From Roseateles_B flavus (GTDB lineage Bacteria; Pseudomonadota; Gammaproteobacteria; Burkholderiales; Burkholderiaceae_C), in the NCBI RefSeq assembly GCF_039872765.1, contig NZ_JBDPZC010000016.1, positions 1 to 64,000 of the forward strand: DNA of 64,000 nucleotides, in the 5' to 3' direction. Made by a program: the position numbers and the translations under genes. Positions 52,868 to 62,426 of the stretch are shown piece after piece. Numbering within the stretch: the first letter of the stretch is position 1; each line of letters begins with the position of its first letter. The notes beneath the pieces are model-generated. The model was not told the DNA's origin. It was given only the letters and a program-made list of their open reading frames with translations, and did no database searches.

Positions 52868-53630
52868 TCCTCTCCCCGCCCGCCGCCCAGGCCAACCACG
52901 CCGGTGGCGACACTGGTGCTTGGTCCTCCCGGCCGCGCTCCTCTGGACCTTCGCATCACATGCGCAGCCCGTGGTGACCATTACCGAGGAGGACCTGGCC
53001 AAGGCCCGTCGTGACACGCCCACGATCGCCGAGGAGGACGTCCGCCGCATCCAGCGCCAGCACCTTCATCAGCCGCGCTTCGTTCCCCAGCCAGCGCCCG
53101 AACCGAACACATCGCCTCGCATCGACGCGTTGCCCAAGCCACTGACCCCGGCCCTGCCGGACCTGTCGGCCATCGCGCGCGGCTATGCGGCTGCAGCCGC
53201 CCCCGACGGGTTGAGCATGGGGCCGAGCCTGCTCATCTTCATCAGTCTGGGCATGCCCCCCGCGACCCTGGCGAGGCTCACGCAGCAGGCTGCACAAGCC
53301 CAGGCCACGATGGTCCTTCGGGGACTCAGCGGCCACTCGCTGCGCGAGACGGTCGTTCAAGTGCAGAAGCTGATCGGAGCGCAGCAAGTCGCCGTTCAAA
53401 TCGACCCGCAGGCTTTCGACCGCTACGCGATCCAGCGCGTGCCGGCCTTTGTCCTCGCACGCCAAGGCGGTCGCCCGGCGACCTGCGCCAGCGGCAGCTG
53501 TCCACCTCCCACTGACTTTGCCAGCGCCTCCGGCGACGTCAGCCTGGACTATGCGCTGGAGCATCTGCGCCGCGTATCGCCGGGCCTGGAGCGGGAAGCC
53601 GGGATCTTTCTCGCACGCCTGAAACGCTAG
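52854..53630 (+). CDS. trbC: TrbC, F-type pilus assembly protein
   Basis: A 258-residue exported protein starting at GTG 52854, with AAAAGGA just upstream. The signal region (CLVLPAALLWTFASHAQPVV) is followed by a linker and a thioredoxin-like F-type TrbC domain: LLIFISLGMPPATLARLTQQ, MVLRGLSGHSLRETVVQVQK, QIDPQAFDRYAIQRVPAFVL. Known partner of TraW. Overlaps the end of traU. Confidence 0.9.
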   Translation: MWASDPLPARRPGQPRRWRHWCLVLPAALLWTFASHAQPVVTITEEDLAKARRDTPTIAEEDVRRIQRQHLHQPRFVPQPAPEPNTSPRIDALPKPLTPALPDLSAIARGYAAAAAPDGLSMGPSLLIFISLGMPPATLARLTQQAAQAQATMVLRGLSGHSLRETVVQVQKLIGAQQVAVQIDPQAFDRYAIQRVPAFVLARQGGRPATCASGSCPPPTDFASASGDVSLDYALEHLRRVSPGLEREAGIFLARLKR

Positions 53631-53640
53631 GAGCCTGACC

Positions 53641-54981
53641 ATGTATCGCTTCATCGTCTGGTTGACCCTCTGCAGCTTCCTCGGGACGCAGTCCGCAGCG
53701 CTGGCGCAATCGCCAGCCCACGCGCATACCGAAGGCACAGCGGCAGGACAGGCCGCCAACACGGCCGCGCGCCCTGCCGTCGGCACTGCCAGCGCCACCG
53801 CTGTCGCGCCCGGCTACACCACAACCCCGCCGGAACGATCACTCTATGGGCGGTCCGATCTCGGCACGGTGGCCGGTAACCGCCTGGTCGCCTGTGCCCA
53901 TGGCAGCGGGGATCCGGTTTGCGAGGCCCAGCTCAACGCAGCAAGCTCCGCGACGCTGCCCCACCCCACCGTCTCACCGCATGACCCCGCCATCAGCGCG
54001 GCGGCACACGTCACCGCCAACCCCGGACTGCAGCTGGAGGATCTCGCCTCCTACTACCGCGGCTGCTCGTCCGCCAGCGGCCCGCCGCCTTCCAGCTGCC
54101 CCAGCGGGGTCTTCTGCTTCGCCGGCAGTTGCTTCAGCACCTCCTACAGCATGGATGCGGACTTCGCTCGCGCCATGAGCTTCATGGAGGCGGCGCGTGA
54201 AGCCGGGGTCTACCTCGACCCGCACAGCTTGCGGGTCTTCACCGGTGAGGTCGGCAAGTGCCGCAACCGCCTGCTGAAGAACTGCTGCCAATCGGACTCG
54301 GCCGGCGCAGGCATGAGCAACCAGAGCCTCTTTGGTCTGGGGTCTCGCCTCGTCTTCGACGTGCTGATGAGCTCAGCGAACCGCCAGTTCCTCTACCAGG
54401 GCCTGCAGGCCTTGCTGCTCAGCGGCGGCTTCTCGGGGAGTTTCACGACCTACGGGGTCACTGTCGCCATCAACGGCACGGCCCTGCCCGCCGGCTCCTC
54501 GGTCCTTTACGCCGGCGACAGCATGGTGATCGCCTTCGATCCCTGGTCACTGGCCATCGCCGTCGTCCTCTACGTCGCCCTGTCGCTGGCGAGCTGCAAC
54601 CAGGACGAGGGCCGCCTGGCCATGCAGGAAGGGGCGCACCTGTGCCACACCGTGGGCACCTACTGCTCGTCCTGCATCCGGATCCTGGGCAAGTGCGTGG
54701 CCTGCATCGAGCGCACGACAGGCAAGTGCTGCTTCAACAGCGTCCTGTCACGCATCGTCAATGAGCAAGGCCGCAACCAGCTGGGACGAGGCTGGGGCAG
54801 CGGCGAAGCACCCGACTGCACCGGCTTCTCGGTCAACGAGCTTCAGTCGCTGAACTTCTCGACGATGGACCTCACTGAGTTCTACGCCTCCATTGTCCCC
54901 ACACTGCCCAGCCTGGGGAGTTTTCAGCGCAGCAACGCGGCCCGCGTCCCCTCCTGCTATTACGGAAAGGGGAGATGCTGA
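53641..54981 (+). CDS. traN: TraN, mating-pair stabilisation protein
   Basis: A 446-residue Cys-rich outer-membrane protein, shorter than F TraN (about 600). After the signal peptide (FIVWLTLCSFLGTQSAALAQ) and an Ala/Thr linker it has CPSGVFCFAGSCFSTSYSMD, KCRNRLLKNCCQSD, SLASCNQDEGRLAMQEGAHL, CHTVGTYCSSCIRILGKCVA and GKCCFNSVLSRIVNEQGRNQ, all characteristic of TraN. It contacts recipient-cell surface proteins. GGAGCCTGACC separates it from trbC. Confidence 0.92.
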   Translation: MYRFIVWLTLCSFLGTQSAALAQSPAHAHTEGTAAGQAANTAARPAVGTASATAVAPGYTTTPPERSLYGRSDLGTVAGNRLVACAHGSGDPVCEAQLNAASSATLPHPTVSPHDPAISAAAHVTANPGLQLEDLASYYRGCSSASGPPPSSCPSGVFCFAGSCFSTSYSMDADFARAMSFMEAAREAGVYLDPHSLRVFTGEVGKCRNRLLKNCCQSDSAGAGMSNQSLFGLGSRLVFDVLMSSANRQFLYQGLQALLLSGGFSGSFTTYGVTVAINGTALPAGSSVLYAGDSMVIAFDPWSLAIAVVLYVALSLASCNQDEGRLAMQEGAHLCHTVGTYCSSCIRILGKCVACIERTTGKCCFNSVLSRIVNEQGRNQLGRGWGSGEAPDCTGFSVNELQSLNFSTMDLTEFYASIVPTLPSLGSFQRSNAARVPSCYYGKGRC

Positions 54982-55421
54982 TGAAAGCGCTCACAACTCT
55001 GGCCGCCCTGATCACGCTCGCCGCGACGCCCATCGTCGTGATCGCGGGACACGGCACGCCGCCCGACCCCGTCAGCCGCACCGCCGTGACGGACGTGCGC
55101 CCCTTGATGATCGAGGCCCTGCAGGCACCCCTCGGCCAGGCCCATGGCGTGCTCACAGGAATGAACGCGCAAGCCATCACCCTGCACTTCAAGGCCACGT
55201 CTCCCATCCACATCGACGTGGCCACGCTCCAGCGCTTTGCCCAGGCGGGCTGCGCCAGGCTCCAGGTGACCTTCTGGCAAGAAGGCGTCCAGTTGGGAGG
55301 CCAGGGGCCCGAAGCCGCAGGGCCGCGCCGCCAAACCATCGACTTCGGTATCAACTACTGCCTGGACGGTCGGCCGCCCCTGTCGCTTGCCCCCGAGGCG
55401 CTCTTCCCTGACCGCCCCTGA
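54981..55421 (+). CDS. Exported hypothetical protein between traN and traF
   Basis: A 146-residue protein with a Sec signal (LTTLAALITLAATPIVVIAG). The mature part reads VRPLMIEALQAPLGQAHGVL, FKATSPIHIDVATLQRFAQA, ARLQVTFWQEGVQLGG and IDFGINYCLDGRPP, looking like a beta-rich periplasmic domain. GGGGAG six bases upstream favours the ATG at 54981, which overlaps the traN stop (TGATG). No family name is available to me. Confidence 0.65.
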   Translation: MKALTTLAALITLAATPIVVIAGHGTPPDPVSRTAVTDVRPLMIEALQAPLGQAHGVLTGMNAQAITLHFKATSPIHIDVATLQRFAQAGCARLQVTFWQEGVQLGGQGPEAAGPRRQTIDFGINYCLDGRPPLSLAPEALFPDRP

Positions 55422-55436
55422 ACGCCCTGAATACCC

Positions 55437-56348
55437 ATGAACCGCGTTCTCACCGTCGCAGGCCCCTTCGCCATCCTCCTGGCGCTGGCCGCGTCGTCCT
55501 CGCCGCTTGCCCAGGAACGCGCAGGGGCCGCGTCAACTTCGGCTTCGACTTCAGCGCAGCCACCATCGTCCCCCTACTGGCAGGACCGCTGGCGCGGCTG
55601 GCACTTCTACGAGGAGCCGGAACTCGAAGTGCGCAGGCCCGCCTCGCAGCCGCAGGCCGCTGCGCCCGCAACATCCGCCCGCCCCGGCTCATCCGGCGCT
55701 CGCCCCCCTGAATTGGAGGAGTTCGCGCGGCTCCAGAAGCGGCTGGAGGACTACCGCAACATCGCCATCATCCGCCCCACCGAGGCCAACGTGCGGCGCT
55801 ACATGGAGCTGGAAGCCAAGGTCGTGGCCCAGGCCTCGACCTTTGCGGACATGGCCCAACGGGTTGCTTGGGCAACACCCGCGCTGGACCCGACCCTGCA
55901 GGGGCGCCCCGTCAATGCCAAGGCCTTGGAGGTGTTCGACGACACCCAACGCGTTGATCGTGCACGGACCATGGCCCAGTTGGGCAAGGACCACGTGCTG
56001 CTCTTCTTCTATCGCTCGGACTGCCCGTACTGCCATGCCCTGGCCCCCACCCTGGAGGGGTTTCAGGATCGCTACGGCATGCAGGTGGTCGCCGTCAGCA
56101 TCGACGGTGGGCCCATGCCTGGCTTCCCCTCCGCGCGGCGCGACAACGGCATCGCCCGCACCTTGCAGGTGGCCCAGGTACCTGCCGTATTCCTCGCTCA
56201 ACCCTTCTCCGGCCAGATCACGCCCATCGGGTTTGGCGTGCTGTCCGAGTCCCAACTGCTGGAGCGCATCGCTGTCGTGAGCAGCCCTCAAGGCCTGGCC
56301 ATGCTTCCCAGTGCAACGCACCAGATTGGCCAGGTCGCCATGCCATAG
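55437..56348 (+). CDS. traF: TraF, thioredoxin-like pilus assembly protein
   Basis: A 303-residue periplasmic protein of the F-type TraF/TrbB family. Signal peptide, Pro/Ala linker with YWQDRWRGWHFYEEPELEV, then a helical region (LQKRLEDYRNIAIIRPTEAN, MELEAKVVAQASTFADMAQR) and a thioredoxin fold with LLFFYRSDCPYCHALAPTLE. Its CPYC motif is intact, so it may be redox-active, unlike F TraF. It adds a second thiol enzyme to the operon besides dsbC. Confidence 0.92.
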   Translation: MNRVLTVAGPFAILLALAASSSPLAQERAGAASTSASTSAQPPSSPYWQDRWRGWHFYEEPELEVRRPASQPQAAAPATSARPGSSGARPPELEEFARLQKRLEDYRNIAIIRPTEANVRRYMELEAKVVAQASTFADMAQRVAWATPALDPTLQGRPVNAKALEVFDDTQRVDRARTMAQLGKDHVLLFFYRSDCPYCHALAPTLEGFQDRYGMQVVAVSIDGGPMPGFPSARRDNGIARTLQVAQVPAVFLAQPFSGQITPIGFGVLSESQLLERIAVVSSPQGLAMLPSATHQIGQVAMP

Positions 56349-56357
56349 GAGCTTCCC

Positions 56358-57833
56358 ATGATTCGGATCCAAGCAACCACCGGCCATAACGAAGCAGGTC
56401 GGCTTCCAGCCCGCCGATTCACGGCCATTGCCATCTCCATGGCGCTGCTGATCACGGCCTCGCCGCTACAGGCTGGAGACCTCAACACCGAGGTCAACAA
56501 CATGTTCAACAGCCTGGGCGCCGTCGGCAACTACACCGCGCCAGGCGCCTTTCGGGGCCAGGCTTACAACACCTACACCGGCGGCAACCTCATGATGCGC
56601 ACCCCGAACAAGGTGTATCAACTCGCCGCCATCCAGTTCCCCAGCGCCAAGGCGGGCTGCGGCGGCATCGACATCTTCGGCGGCAGCTTCAGCCACATCT
56701 CGGCCGCGGAGTTCAAGAACATGCTCAAGAACATCACGGCGGCCCTCCCCGGCATCGCCTTCCAGCTGGCCCTCGAAGCCGTCTCGCCTTTGCTGGGCGG
56801 GCTCACCAAATGGGCCAAGGGCTTGGAGACCTGGATCAACAACGCGCGCATCAACTCGTGCGAAACGGCCAAGGCGATCGTGAGCACCGCTGCGGAGTCC
56901 ATCGGCTTCAGCTCCCAAGAGAGTTGTGCCGATCTCGCCATGTCCATGGGCATGGAGAGTGATCGGGATGCGGCGCGTCGGCGCTGCGCCAGCGACCGGC
57001 CCAGCATCCTCGCCTCTGCCCGCAGCTCTGGGGACGCCAACGTCAGGAACAAGGCCCCCTTCGTCGGAAACCTGACCTGGAAGGCCTTGCAAAAGACGGG
57101 GACCGCACTGGACGACAGCGAACGCGAGCTGATCATGAGCATCGTGGGCACGGTGGTCTACTACCCCGAGGAGTCCGGCCGCGATCCCGAGACCGTCGCT
57201 CCGACGCTCACCTCCATCAGCCAGTTGCTCTACGGGCAGGCCCCCGGCACGGGCAGCAACGTGGTCCAGCACCTTCTGCGCTGCAACGACTTCTCAGCCT
57301 GTGACGCCGTCACCGTCAACACGGGCTACAACCACACCCCCTTCACGGCGAAAGTCGAGACTCTGATGCGCTCGATCGCGGAGAAGATCGCCTCGCGCAT
57401 CGCAATCCCGAACAACTCGCCCGAGGTGGGCTTCGTCAACCAGACCACCGAGCCGGTCTACAAGATGCTCTCCATCGGCACGAGCATCCCCGGCTCGGGC
57501 CTTGCCGACAGCTTGATCGCGCAGTACCGCGACCTGATCGCCGCCGACTACGCCTACGTGTTCTTGGAGCGCAACCTGCGCCTGGGCTTGGCCGCCCTGG
57601 ACAAGGACTACACCTTGCAGCAGACCCAGCGCGAGCAGGCCCGCGACATCCGCCAGCGCGCGCTGCTGATGCTCTCCCAGATTGCGCAGGAGAAAAGCGC
57701 CCTCTATCAGAAGGTGGGCTCCTTCCGGGCCGTGGCCAGCCATCTCGAAGAGCTGGAGCGCCAACTGCGCTCCAGCATGCCCCGGCATGTGATGGACATG
57801 CTGGGGCAGCAGGCGGCCTACATCGCCCGCTGA
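56358..57833 (+). CDS. traH: TraH, pilus assembly protein
   Basis: A 491-residue exported protein. After the signal peptide: DLNTEVNNMFNSLGAVGNYT, GAFRGQAYNTYTGGNLMMRT, AGCGGIDIFGGSFSHISAAE, FKNMLKNITAALPGIAFQLA, the canonical TraH opening. A coiled-coil-prone C-terminal third follows (TLQQTQREQARDIRQRALLM). Length matches F TraH. It acts with TraF and TraG in pilus outgrowth and mating-pair stability. Confidence 0.95.
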   Translation: MIRIQATTGHNEAGRLPARRFTAIAISMALLITASPLQAGDLNTEVNNMFNSLGAVGNYTAPGAFRGQAYNTYTGGNLMMRTPNKVYQLAAIQFPSAKAGCGGIDIFGGSFSHISAAEFKNMLKNITAALPGIAFQLALEAVSPLLGGLTKWAKGLETWINNARINSCETAKAIVSTAAESIGFSSQESCADLAMSMGMESDRDAARRRCASDRPSILASARSSGDANVRNKAPFVGNLTWKALQKTGTALDDSERELIMSIVGTVVYYPEESGRDPETVAPTLTSISQLLYGQAPGTGSNVVQHLLRCNDFSACDAVTVNTGYNHTPFTAKVETLMRSIAEKIASRIAIPNNSPEVGFVNQTTEPVYKMLSIGTSIPGSGLADSLIAQYRDLIAADYAYVFLERNLRLGLAALDKDYTLQQTQREQARDIRQRALLMLSQIAQEKSALYQKVGSFRAVASHLEELERQLRSSMPRHVMDMLGQQAAYIAR

Positions 57834-57906
57834 CGCGCCACAGCTTCCCACCCTACTCCTTGCGGTGCACCAACGCTGCTAAACCAAATCCTCCGGAGGC
57901 TGCGCG

Positions 57907-60684
57907 ATGTGGGAGATCTACGCCTATCAAAATTCGGCCAGCCTGTTCGGCATCTTCAACGCCGCGGCCGCCGTCCACGCCGCAGGCGACTACAAGTCGG
58001 CGATCGCCGCAGTCGCCTTCTGCGGCTTCGTCGCAGCACTGATCGCCTACGCTTTCGCCCCAGAAAAGCTGCAGGGCTGGAAGTGGCTCGGCTCGGTCAT
58101 GCTGGTCTTCTCGCTTCTGATCGTGCCCAAGGTGACGGTGGGCATCGTCGACAAGACGGGCAGCAGCCCGGTTCAGGTGGTCGACAACGTGCCCTTTGGC
58201 GCCGCATTGCTGGGCAGCCTCACCAGCACCATCGGGCATACGCTCACCGGGCTCTTCGAGACCACGTTCCAGACCATCCCGGGCACAGGCGCGTTGCCCG
58301 CCGAACTCGCCTACGAGCGCAACGGCCTGATGTTCGGGAGCCGCCTGATCCGAGAGACCAGCAACGTTGTCTTCCAGGATCCGAACTTTCGCATGGACTT
58401 GGTCAACTTCATCCATAACTGCACCACCTACGACTTGCTGGATGGCACCCTTGCGCCTAACGACTTCTCGACCTCAGACGACGTCTGGCCCCTGATGGCC
58501 AGGCCAAACCCCGCTCGGTTCACGCCACTCACGGCCACCTCCAGCAGCACGATCGAAACCTGCCCGACCGCCTACCAAAACCTCAACGGCCGCTTGCCGG
58601 CCCAACTCTCTAAAATTCAAGGGCAGTTGGCCTTCCAGCTCAACCCGACGCTGCCGGGTGCCGCAGCAGCAGCCGCCATCGCCGGGCAAATTCAACAGGC
58701 CTACCTGAAGAACAGCATTGCCACGGCCTCAGCGACGGCTGCAGACCTGATCCGCCAGAACGCCATGCTCAACGCGATCGCGGACACCGGCAAACTCGTG
58801 GGGCAGAAGATCAACGATCCGGCTTCCGTGGTCTTGGCCATGGGCCGTGCCCAAGGTGTCGCACAGCAGAATGCAGCCTGGATCAATGCGGGCAAGGTGG
58901 CGGAGCAGGCGCTGCCGGTGTTTCGCAACGTCATCGAGGCAGTGACCTACGCACTTTTTCCCCTGCTGGTCCTCCTGCTGTTGCTCACCAGCGGCCGTGA
59001 AACGCTGCTTGCTTTCAAGGGCTATGCCAACGTCCTCATCTGGATTCAGCTTTGGCCACCTCTATACGCGGTGCTGAACTACATGGCGTCGATCTACGCC
59101 GCCTACGATATCGCTGCGGCGGCCGACCTGGGCACAGGGCTCAAGGGTCTGACGTTGCAGACCGCTTCCAGCATCTACTCGCGGACGATCTCGGGCGAAG
59201 CAATCGTCGGCTATCTCTCCATCAGCATCCCCTTCCTCGCCTGGGCTGCGCTGAAGCGGATGGAGAGCTTCGGATCAGCGATCGTGGGTGGCATCACCGG
59301 GCTGCAGTCCATGGTGGGCTCTTCGACAGGCTCCGCAGCCCTGGGCAACAACAGCCTGGGTAACGTGTCGATGGACCAGTTGCAACTGGCGCCCAACCGC
59401 ACCTCCTCTTTCATGAGCAGCTGGCAGAGCGACACCACCGGCGACACCTTTTCAGCGAGTGCCGCGACCGGCCGCTCCGCAGTCAGCCTGCTGCGCAACC
59501 AGGGGTTTGCATCGCGCGTGGTTTCTGTGCGCGTGTCCGAGCAGGACGTTCTGCAGGCCAGCCAACAGGTGGATGCGGCTCGCAATGAGGCCGTGGTGGC
59601 CAGTGCCGAGCGCTCGGCCGCGCTCACTGAGGTGTTCTCGCGAGGGCTCGGGACGCTGCGCTCCGTGCGCAACAGCAGCGGCTCCAACTCAAGCAGCTTC
59701 GAGCAAGTAGGCGAAACGCTGAACAAGCTCGACCAGGTCGTCCAGACCGTCTCTGAATCCACGGGACTGAGTCAAGCCCAGGTCGCTCGCTTGGCCTTTG
59801 GGGCGGCAGCTCATCTCGGGCTGGACTTCAAGTACGTCGGCGGGAGCGTTCAAGCCAGCGGGGAGAAGTCCTATCTCTCCAGCCTTTCAGCCCAAGAGCA
59901 AAAAGCGCTGGCCAGCTTGACAGGCGATCAGTTGACGGCGTTCAAGCAATTCGGTGACCGCGTCTCCAAAGACAACAGCTATGTGCGGGCCCTATCGGAA
60001 GACTCCAGGGAGGCGCGAGAGATGTCCTCTCGCCTGGGCACGGCCCAGACACGATCGGAGCGTGCTGAAGCGGCCCTCTCCAACCGGATCAGCGTCGCAA
60101 ACCAAGTTTCGACAGCCTTCATGAAGGGCGAGGTCATCGCAATCGACATGGCACAGGACCCCCACAACATGGCGATGTTCCTGCGCTACGCCCAGACCTA
60201 TGGCGGTGACAGCGCCGCCGCGCACACCCTGATGTCGGCCGAGCTCGCGCGGCAGTCACAGAGCCCCAACCGGGTATTGTCGGGAGGTAGCGGTCTCCCC
60301 GCATCTTTCGAGGACGTGCGGGCCCTTCATCAGCGGCAGTCGATGGGACCCGAGTTCTCGCCAGATCTTTCAGGCGTTCGCCGAGATCACGAGCGCTCGA
60401 CGTCTGCATTCGATGGCAAGCCCACCCGTTCAGAAGCGCAGCAGGCGCAAGCTCCCTCTCGCGTGCGGCAGGAAATCGGACAAGTCTCAGCACAGATTCG
60501 AGAGCAAACCGCAGAACGCGATAGAGGATTCGATAGCAAGGCCGAGATAGTCAAGACGGATGACGGCACGCTTGCATCAAAGAAATCGCTTTTCTGGCGA
60601 TCTTCAAAGCAGGTCTACAAGGACGGGAGCTCCACGGTAGAGGAGCTAAAAGGCTCCGTGAAGGACTTGCTAAAACGCAAATGA
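57907..60684 (+). CDS. traG: TraG, mating-pair stabilisation membrane protein
   Basis: A 925-residue protein. The N-terminal about 460 residues hold the membrane part: AIAAVAFCGFVAALIAYAFA, WLGSVMLVFSLLIVPKVTVG, AVTYALFPLLVLLLLLTSGR, LIWIQLWPPLYAVLNYMASI and IVGYLSISIPFLAWAALKRM. The C-terminal half is a soluble periplasmic domain (ERSAALTEVFSRGLGTLRSV, AFGAAAHLGLDFKYVGGSVQ) and a charged tail ending VKDLLKRK. This two-part form fits F-type TraG. It ends the tra operon; a convergent small gene ends ten bases after it. Confidence 0.93.
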   Translation: MWEIYAYQNSASLFGIFNAAAAVHAAGDYKSAIAAVAFCGFVAALIAYAFAPEKLQGWKWLGSVMLVFSLLIVPKVTVGIVDKTGSSPVQVVDNVPFGAALLGSLTSTIGHTLTGLFETTFQTIPGTGALPAELAYERNGLMFGSRLIRETSNVVFQDPNFRMDLVNFIHNCTTYDLLDGTLAPNDFSTSDDVWPLMARPNPARFTPLTATSSSTIETCPTAYQNLNGRLPAQLSKIQGQLAFQLNPTLPGAAAAAAIAGQIQQAYLKNSIATASATAADLIRQNAMLNAIADTGKLVGQKINDPASVVLAMGRAQGVAQQNAAWINAGKVAEQALPVFRNVIEAVTYALFPLLVLLLLLTSGRETLLAFKGYANVLIWIQLWPPLYAVLNYMASIYAAYDIAAAADLGTGLKGLTLQTASSIYSRTISGEAIVGYLSISIPFLAWAALKRMESFGSAIVGGITGLQSMVGSSTGSAALGNNSLGNVSMDQLQLAPNRTSSFMSSWQSDTTGDTFSASAATGRSAVSLLRNQGFASRVVSVRVSEQDVLQASQQVDAARNEAVVASAERSAALTEVFSRGLGTLRSVRNSSGSNSSSFEQVGETLNKLDQVVQTVSESTGLSQAQVARLAFGAAAHLGLDFKYVGGSVQASGEKSYLSSLSAQEQKALASLTGDQLTAFKQFGDRVSKDNSYVRALSEDSREAREMSSRLGTAQTRSERAEAALSNRISVANQVSTAFMKGEVIAIDMAQDPHNMAMFLRYAQTYGGDSAAAHTLMSAELARQSQSPNRVLSGGSGLPASFEDVRALHQRQSMGPEFSPDLSGVRRDHERSTSAFDGKPTRSEAQQAQAPSRVRQEIGQVSAQIREQTAERDRGFDSKAEIVKTDDGTLASKKSLFWRSSKQVYKDGSSTVEELKGSVKDLLKRK

Positions 60685-60694
60685 AGTGCCCACT

Positions 60695-60964
60695 CTAACG
60701 GTCCCACCGGCGAATGGGGGCATCGCCCTTGAATAGGCCTCTCGAGTGCAAGCCACTTCCCCCCTTTGTCCAGCGAGTCCACCGTCGACTCCGACCAGGG
60801 CGGTCGCCAATCCCGGCAATTGCACCGGCGACGGGAGCTGTGAACAGCAAACAGAGCCCGACCACAACAACACCCTCCCCCCAGCTACCCTTTCCAGCCA
60901 CGGTCACGAAGACACCGATCCCGATCCCGATCGACAAGAAGACCAGAGCAAAGAACTTTCTCAC
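60695..60964 (-). CDS. Small membrane protein convergent with traG
   Basis: An 89-residue protein from GTG 60964, with GAAGGGGG upstream: VRKFFALVFLSIGIGIGVFV and EGVVVVGLCLLFTAPVAGAI form two membrane helices, followed by an Arg/Trp-rich cytoplasmic tail (RPGRSRRWTRWTKGGSG). Family unknown. SXT-type elements carry an entry-exclusion gene (eex) after traG, but there it is co-oriented; size and topology do not allow naming this one. Confidence 0.5.
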   Translation of the reverse strand: MRKFFALVFLSIGIGIGVFVTVAGKGSWGEGVVVVGLCLLFTAPVAGAIAGIGDRPGRSRRWTRWTKGGSGLHSRGLFKGDAPIRRWDR

Positions 60965-61322
60965 GGCTGCTACCCCCTTCAATGAGCGTACTCCGATTCG
61001 GCTGGAACACAAGCGCTGCGCCGCTTGTGTTCCGACCCATGCGAGGACGCTAGAGGCACAACCTTCCAGAAAGCAGCTGCGTTGCAAGCAGCCGCCCCTG
61101 CGTGCAGCCTCGGCATCCAGCTACCTTAAAGGGTAGTTGTCCGAGAAGGACCTCCACCCAATACTGCGCCGAGCTCATGCGGTGATGAGCGCCCAAGAGG
61201 CGCAATCCTCCTTCGCCCTATGCAGATATCAACGAGCGCCTCGCGCTCCTTGGCATCAACTCGGTATGCGGGGCGTAAACGCGCCAAACCTATCACTCGA
61301 CCATCAACACGGGAGAATTGAC
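60965..61322. other. Intergenic stretch with a long perfect hairpin
   Basis: About 358 bases between divergent genes. It contains the 12-pair hairpin at 61004-61033 and a smaller CTACC/GGTAG stem near 61122-61137. No gene or tRNA seen. A candidate boundary of the conjugative block. Confidence 0.45.
61004..61033. repeat. 12-bp perfect inverted repeat
   Basis: GGAACACAAGCG-CTGCGC-CGCTTGTGTTCC: twelve perfect pairs with a six-base loop and no T run on either side, 40 bases upstream of the small membrane gene. It could be an operator, a bidirectional hairpin, or a site at the element border. Confidence 0.6.
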
Positions 61323-62426
61323 ATGGACTTCCCTGTCTCCATCATCGGAGCGGGCCACTGCGGCTGCGCTTTCGCGGCTGACCTGCTCCACCGCGGCAGT
61401 CGAGTCCTGCTGTATTCGCATCCAGAGCATGCGCGCAACCTGCGGGCCATCCATGAAGCCGGTGGGTTGCAGTCCGCCATCAAGATCGAAGGAACCTTCG
61501 CACCCGAGTTGAGCATGGATCTTGAGAAGGCGGTTCAGTTCTCCCGCTACCTCATCATCACCGTTCCGGCCTATGGCCACGACGACATCATTGAGCAGCT
61601 TGCGCCTTTCGATCTGAGCCAGCACGTGGTCATCTGCGTCACGGGCAACTTCTTCAGCCTGGCAGCCCGACGATCACTCCGCGCCAAGGCGCTGCTGGAG
61701 ACAAGCTCGTCGCCCTACGCCTCCCGCGTCGAGAACGCACTGGTGCGGATCCTGGGGATCAAATCCCGGATGACCATTGCAGCGCTAGCTCCTGATTCGA
61801 TCGGGCCACTGCGCCTGGAAGTTGCCCAACTGTTCTCCATGCCTTTGACGTGGCTTGGCAACGTGATCGAGGTCGGCCTCTCGTGCATCACGGGCGTCAT
61901 CCACCCGACACCGACCCTGCTGAACCTGGGATGGATTGAGTCAACCAAAGGGGACTTCTACTTTTACCGCCAAGGCATGAGCAAGTCGGTCGCAACCGTC
62001 ATGGAGCAGGTCGACCAGGAGCGCCTGCAGGTCGCCCAGGCGTTCGGTCTGGATTTGCCGGCCACCATCGACGTGATGAACGACTTCTACGGGGGAAGCT
62101 ACGCCGATCTGGCAACGTTCGCAGCGCACAGCATCGAGCACAACATGAACAAGGTCGCACCCGCAACGCTGGAGCATCGCTTCATCTCCCAGGACGTTCC
62201 CTATGTGCTGGTCCCCTGGTACGAACTGGGACGCAAGGCGGGTATCGAGTGCCGGACCATACGCTCGGTCATCCACCTGGCATCCCTTGCCAAGGGGACC
62301 GACTACCTGCGGACCGGCCGCACGCTGCGCAAGCTTGGCCTGCACCTTCTGGAAAAGGAGGACATCCTGGAGCTCGTGGGCGCCCCCCGTTCCGTGGTGG
62401 AGCGAGCGTCCCTTCAGGCCTCATGA
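61323..62426 (+). CDS. NAD(P)-dependent opine (octopine/nopaline-type) dehydrogenase
   Basis: A 367-residue dehydrogenase that would join an amino acid and a keto acid by reductive condensation, or run the reverse. The N-terminal Rossmann fold has SIIGAGHCGCAFAADLLHRG (GxGxxG). The C-terminal octopine-dehydrogenase domain shows EVGLSCITGVIHPTPTLLNL, with the His-containing motif, and HRFISQDVPYVLVPWYELGR. GGGAG precedes the ATG at 61323; the frame back to 61137 is not supported. It overlaps an EamA transporter by ATGA, so the product may be exported. Substrates cannot be predicted. Confidence 0.83.
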   Translation: MDFPVSIIGAGHCGCAFAADLLHRGSRVLLYSHPEHARNLRAIHEAGGLQSAIKIEGTFAPELSMDLEKAVQFSRYLIITVPAYGHDDIIEQLAPFDLSQHVVICVTGNFFSLAARRSLRAKALLETSSSPYASRVENALVRILGIKSRMTIAALAPDSIGPLRLEVAQLFSMPLTWLGNVIEVGLSCITGVIHPTPTLLNLGWIESTKGDFYFYRQGMSKSVATVMEQVDQERLQVAQAFGLDLPATIDVMNDFYGGSYADLATFAAHSIEHNMNKVAPATLEHRFISQDVPYVLVPWYELGRKAGIECRTIRSVIHLASLAKGTDYLRTGRTLRKLGLHLLEKEDILELVGAPRSVVERASLQAS

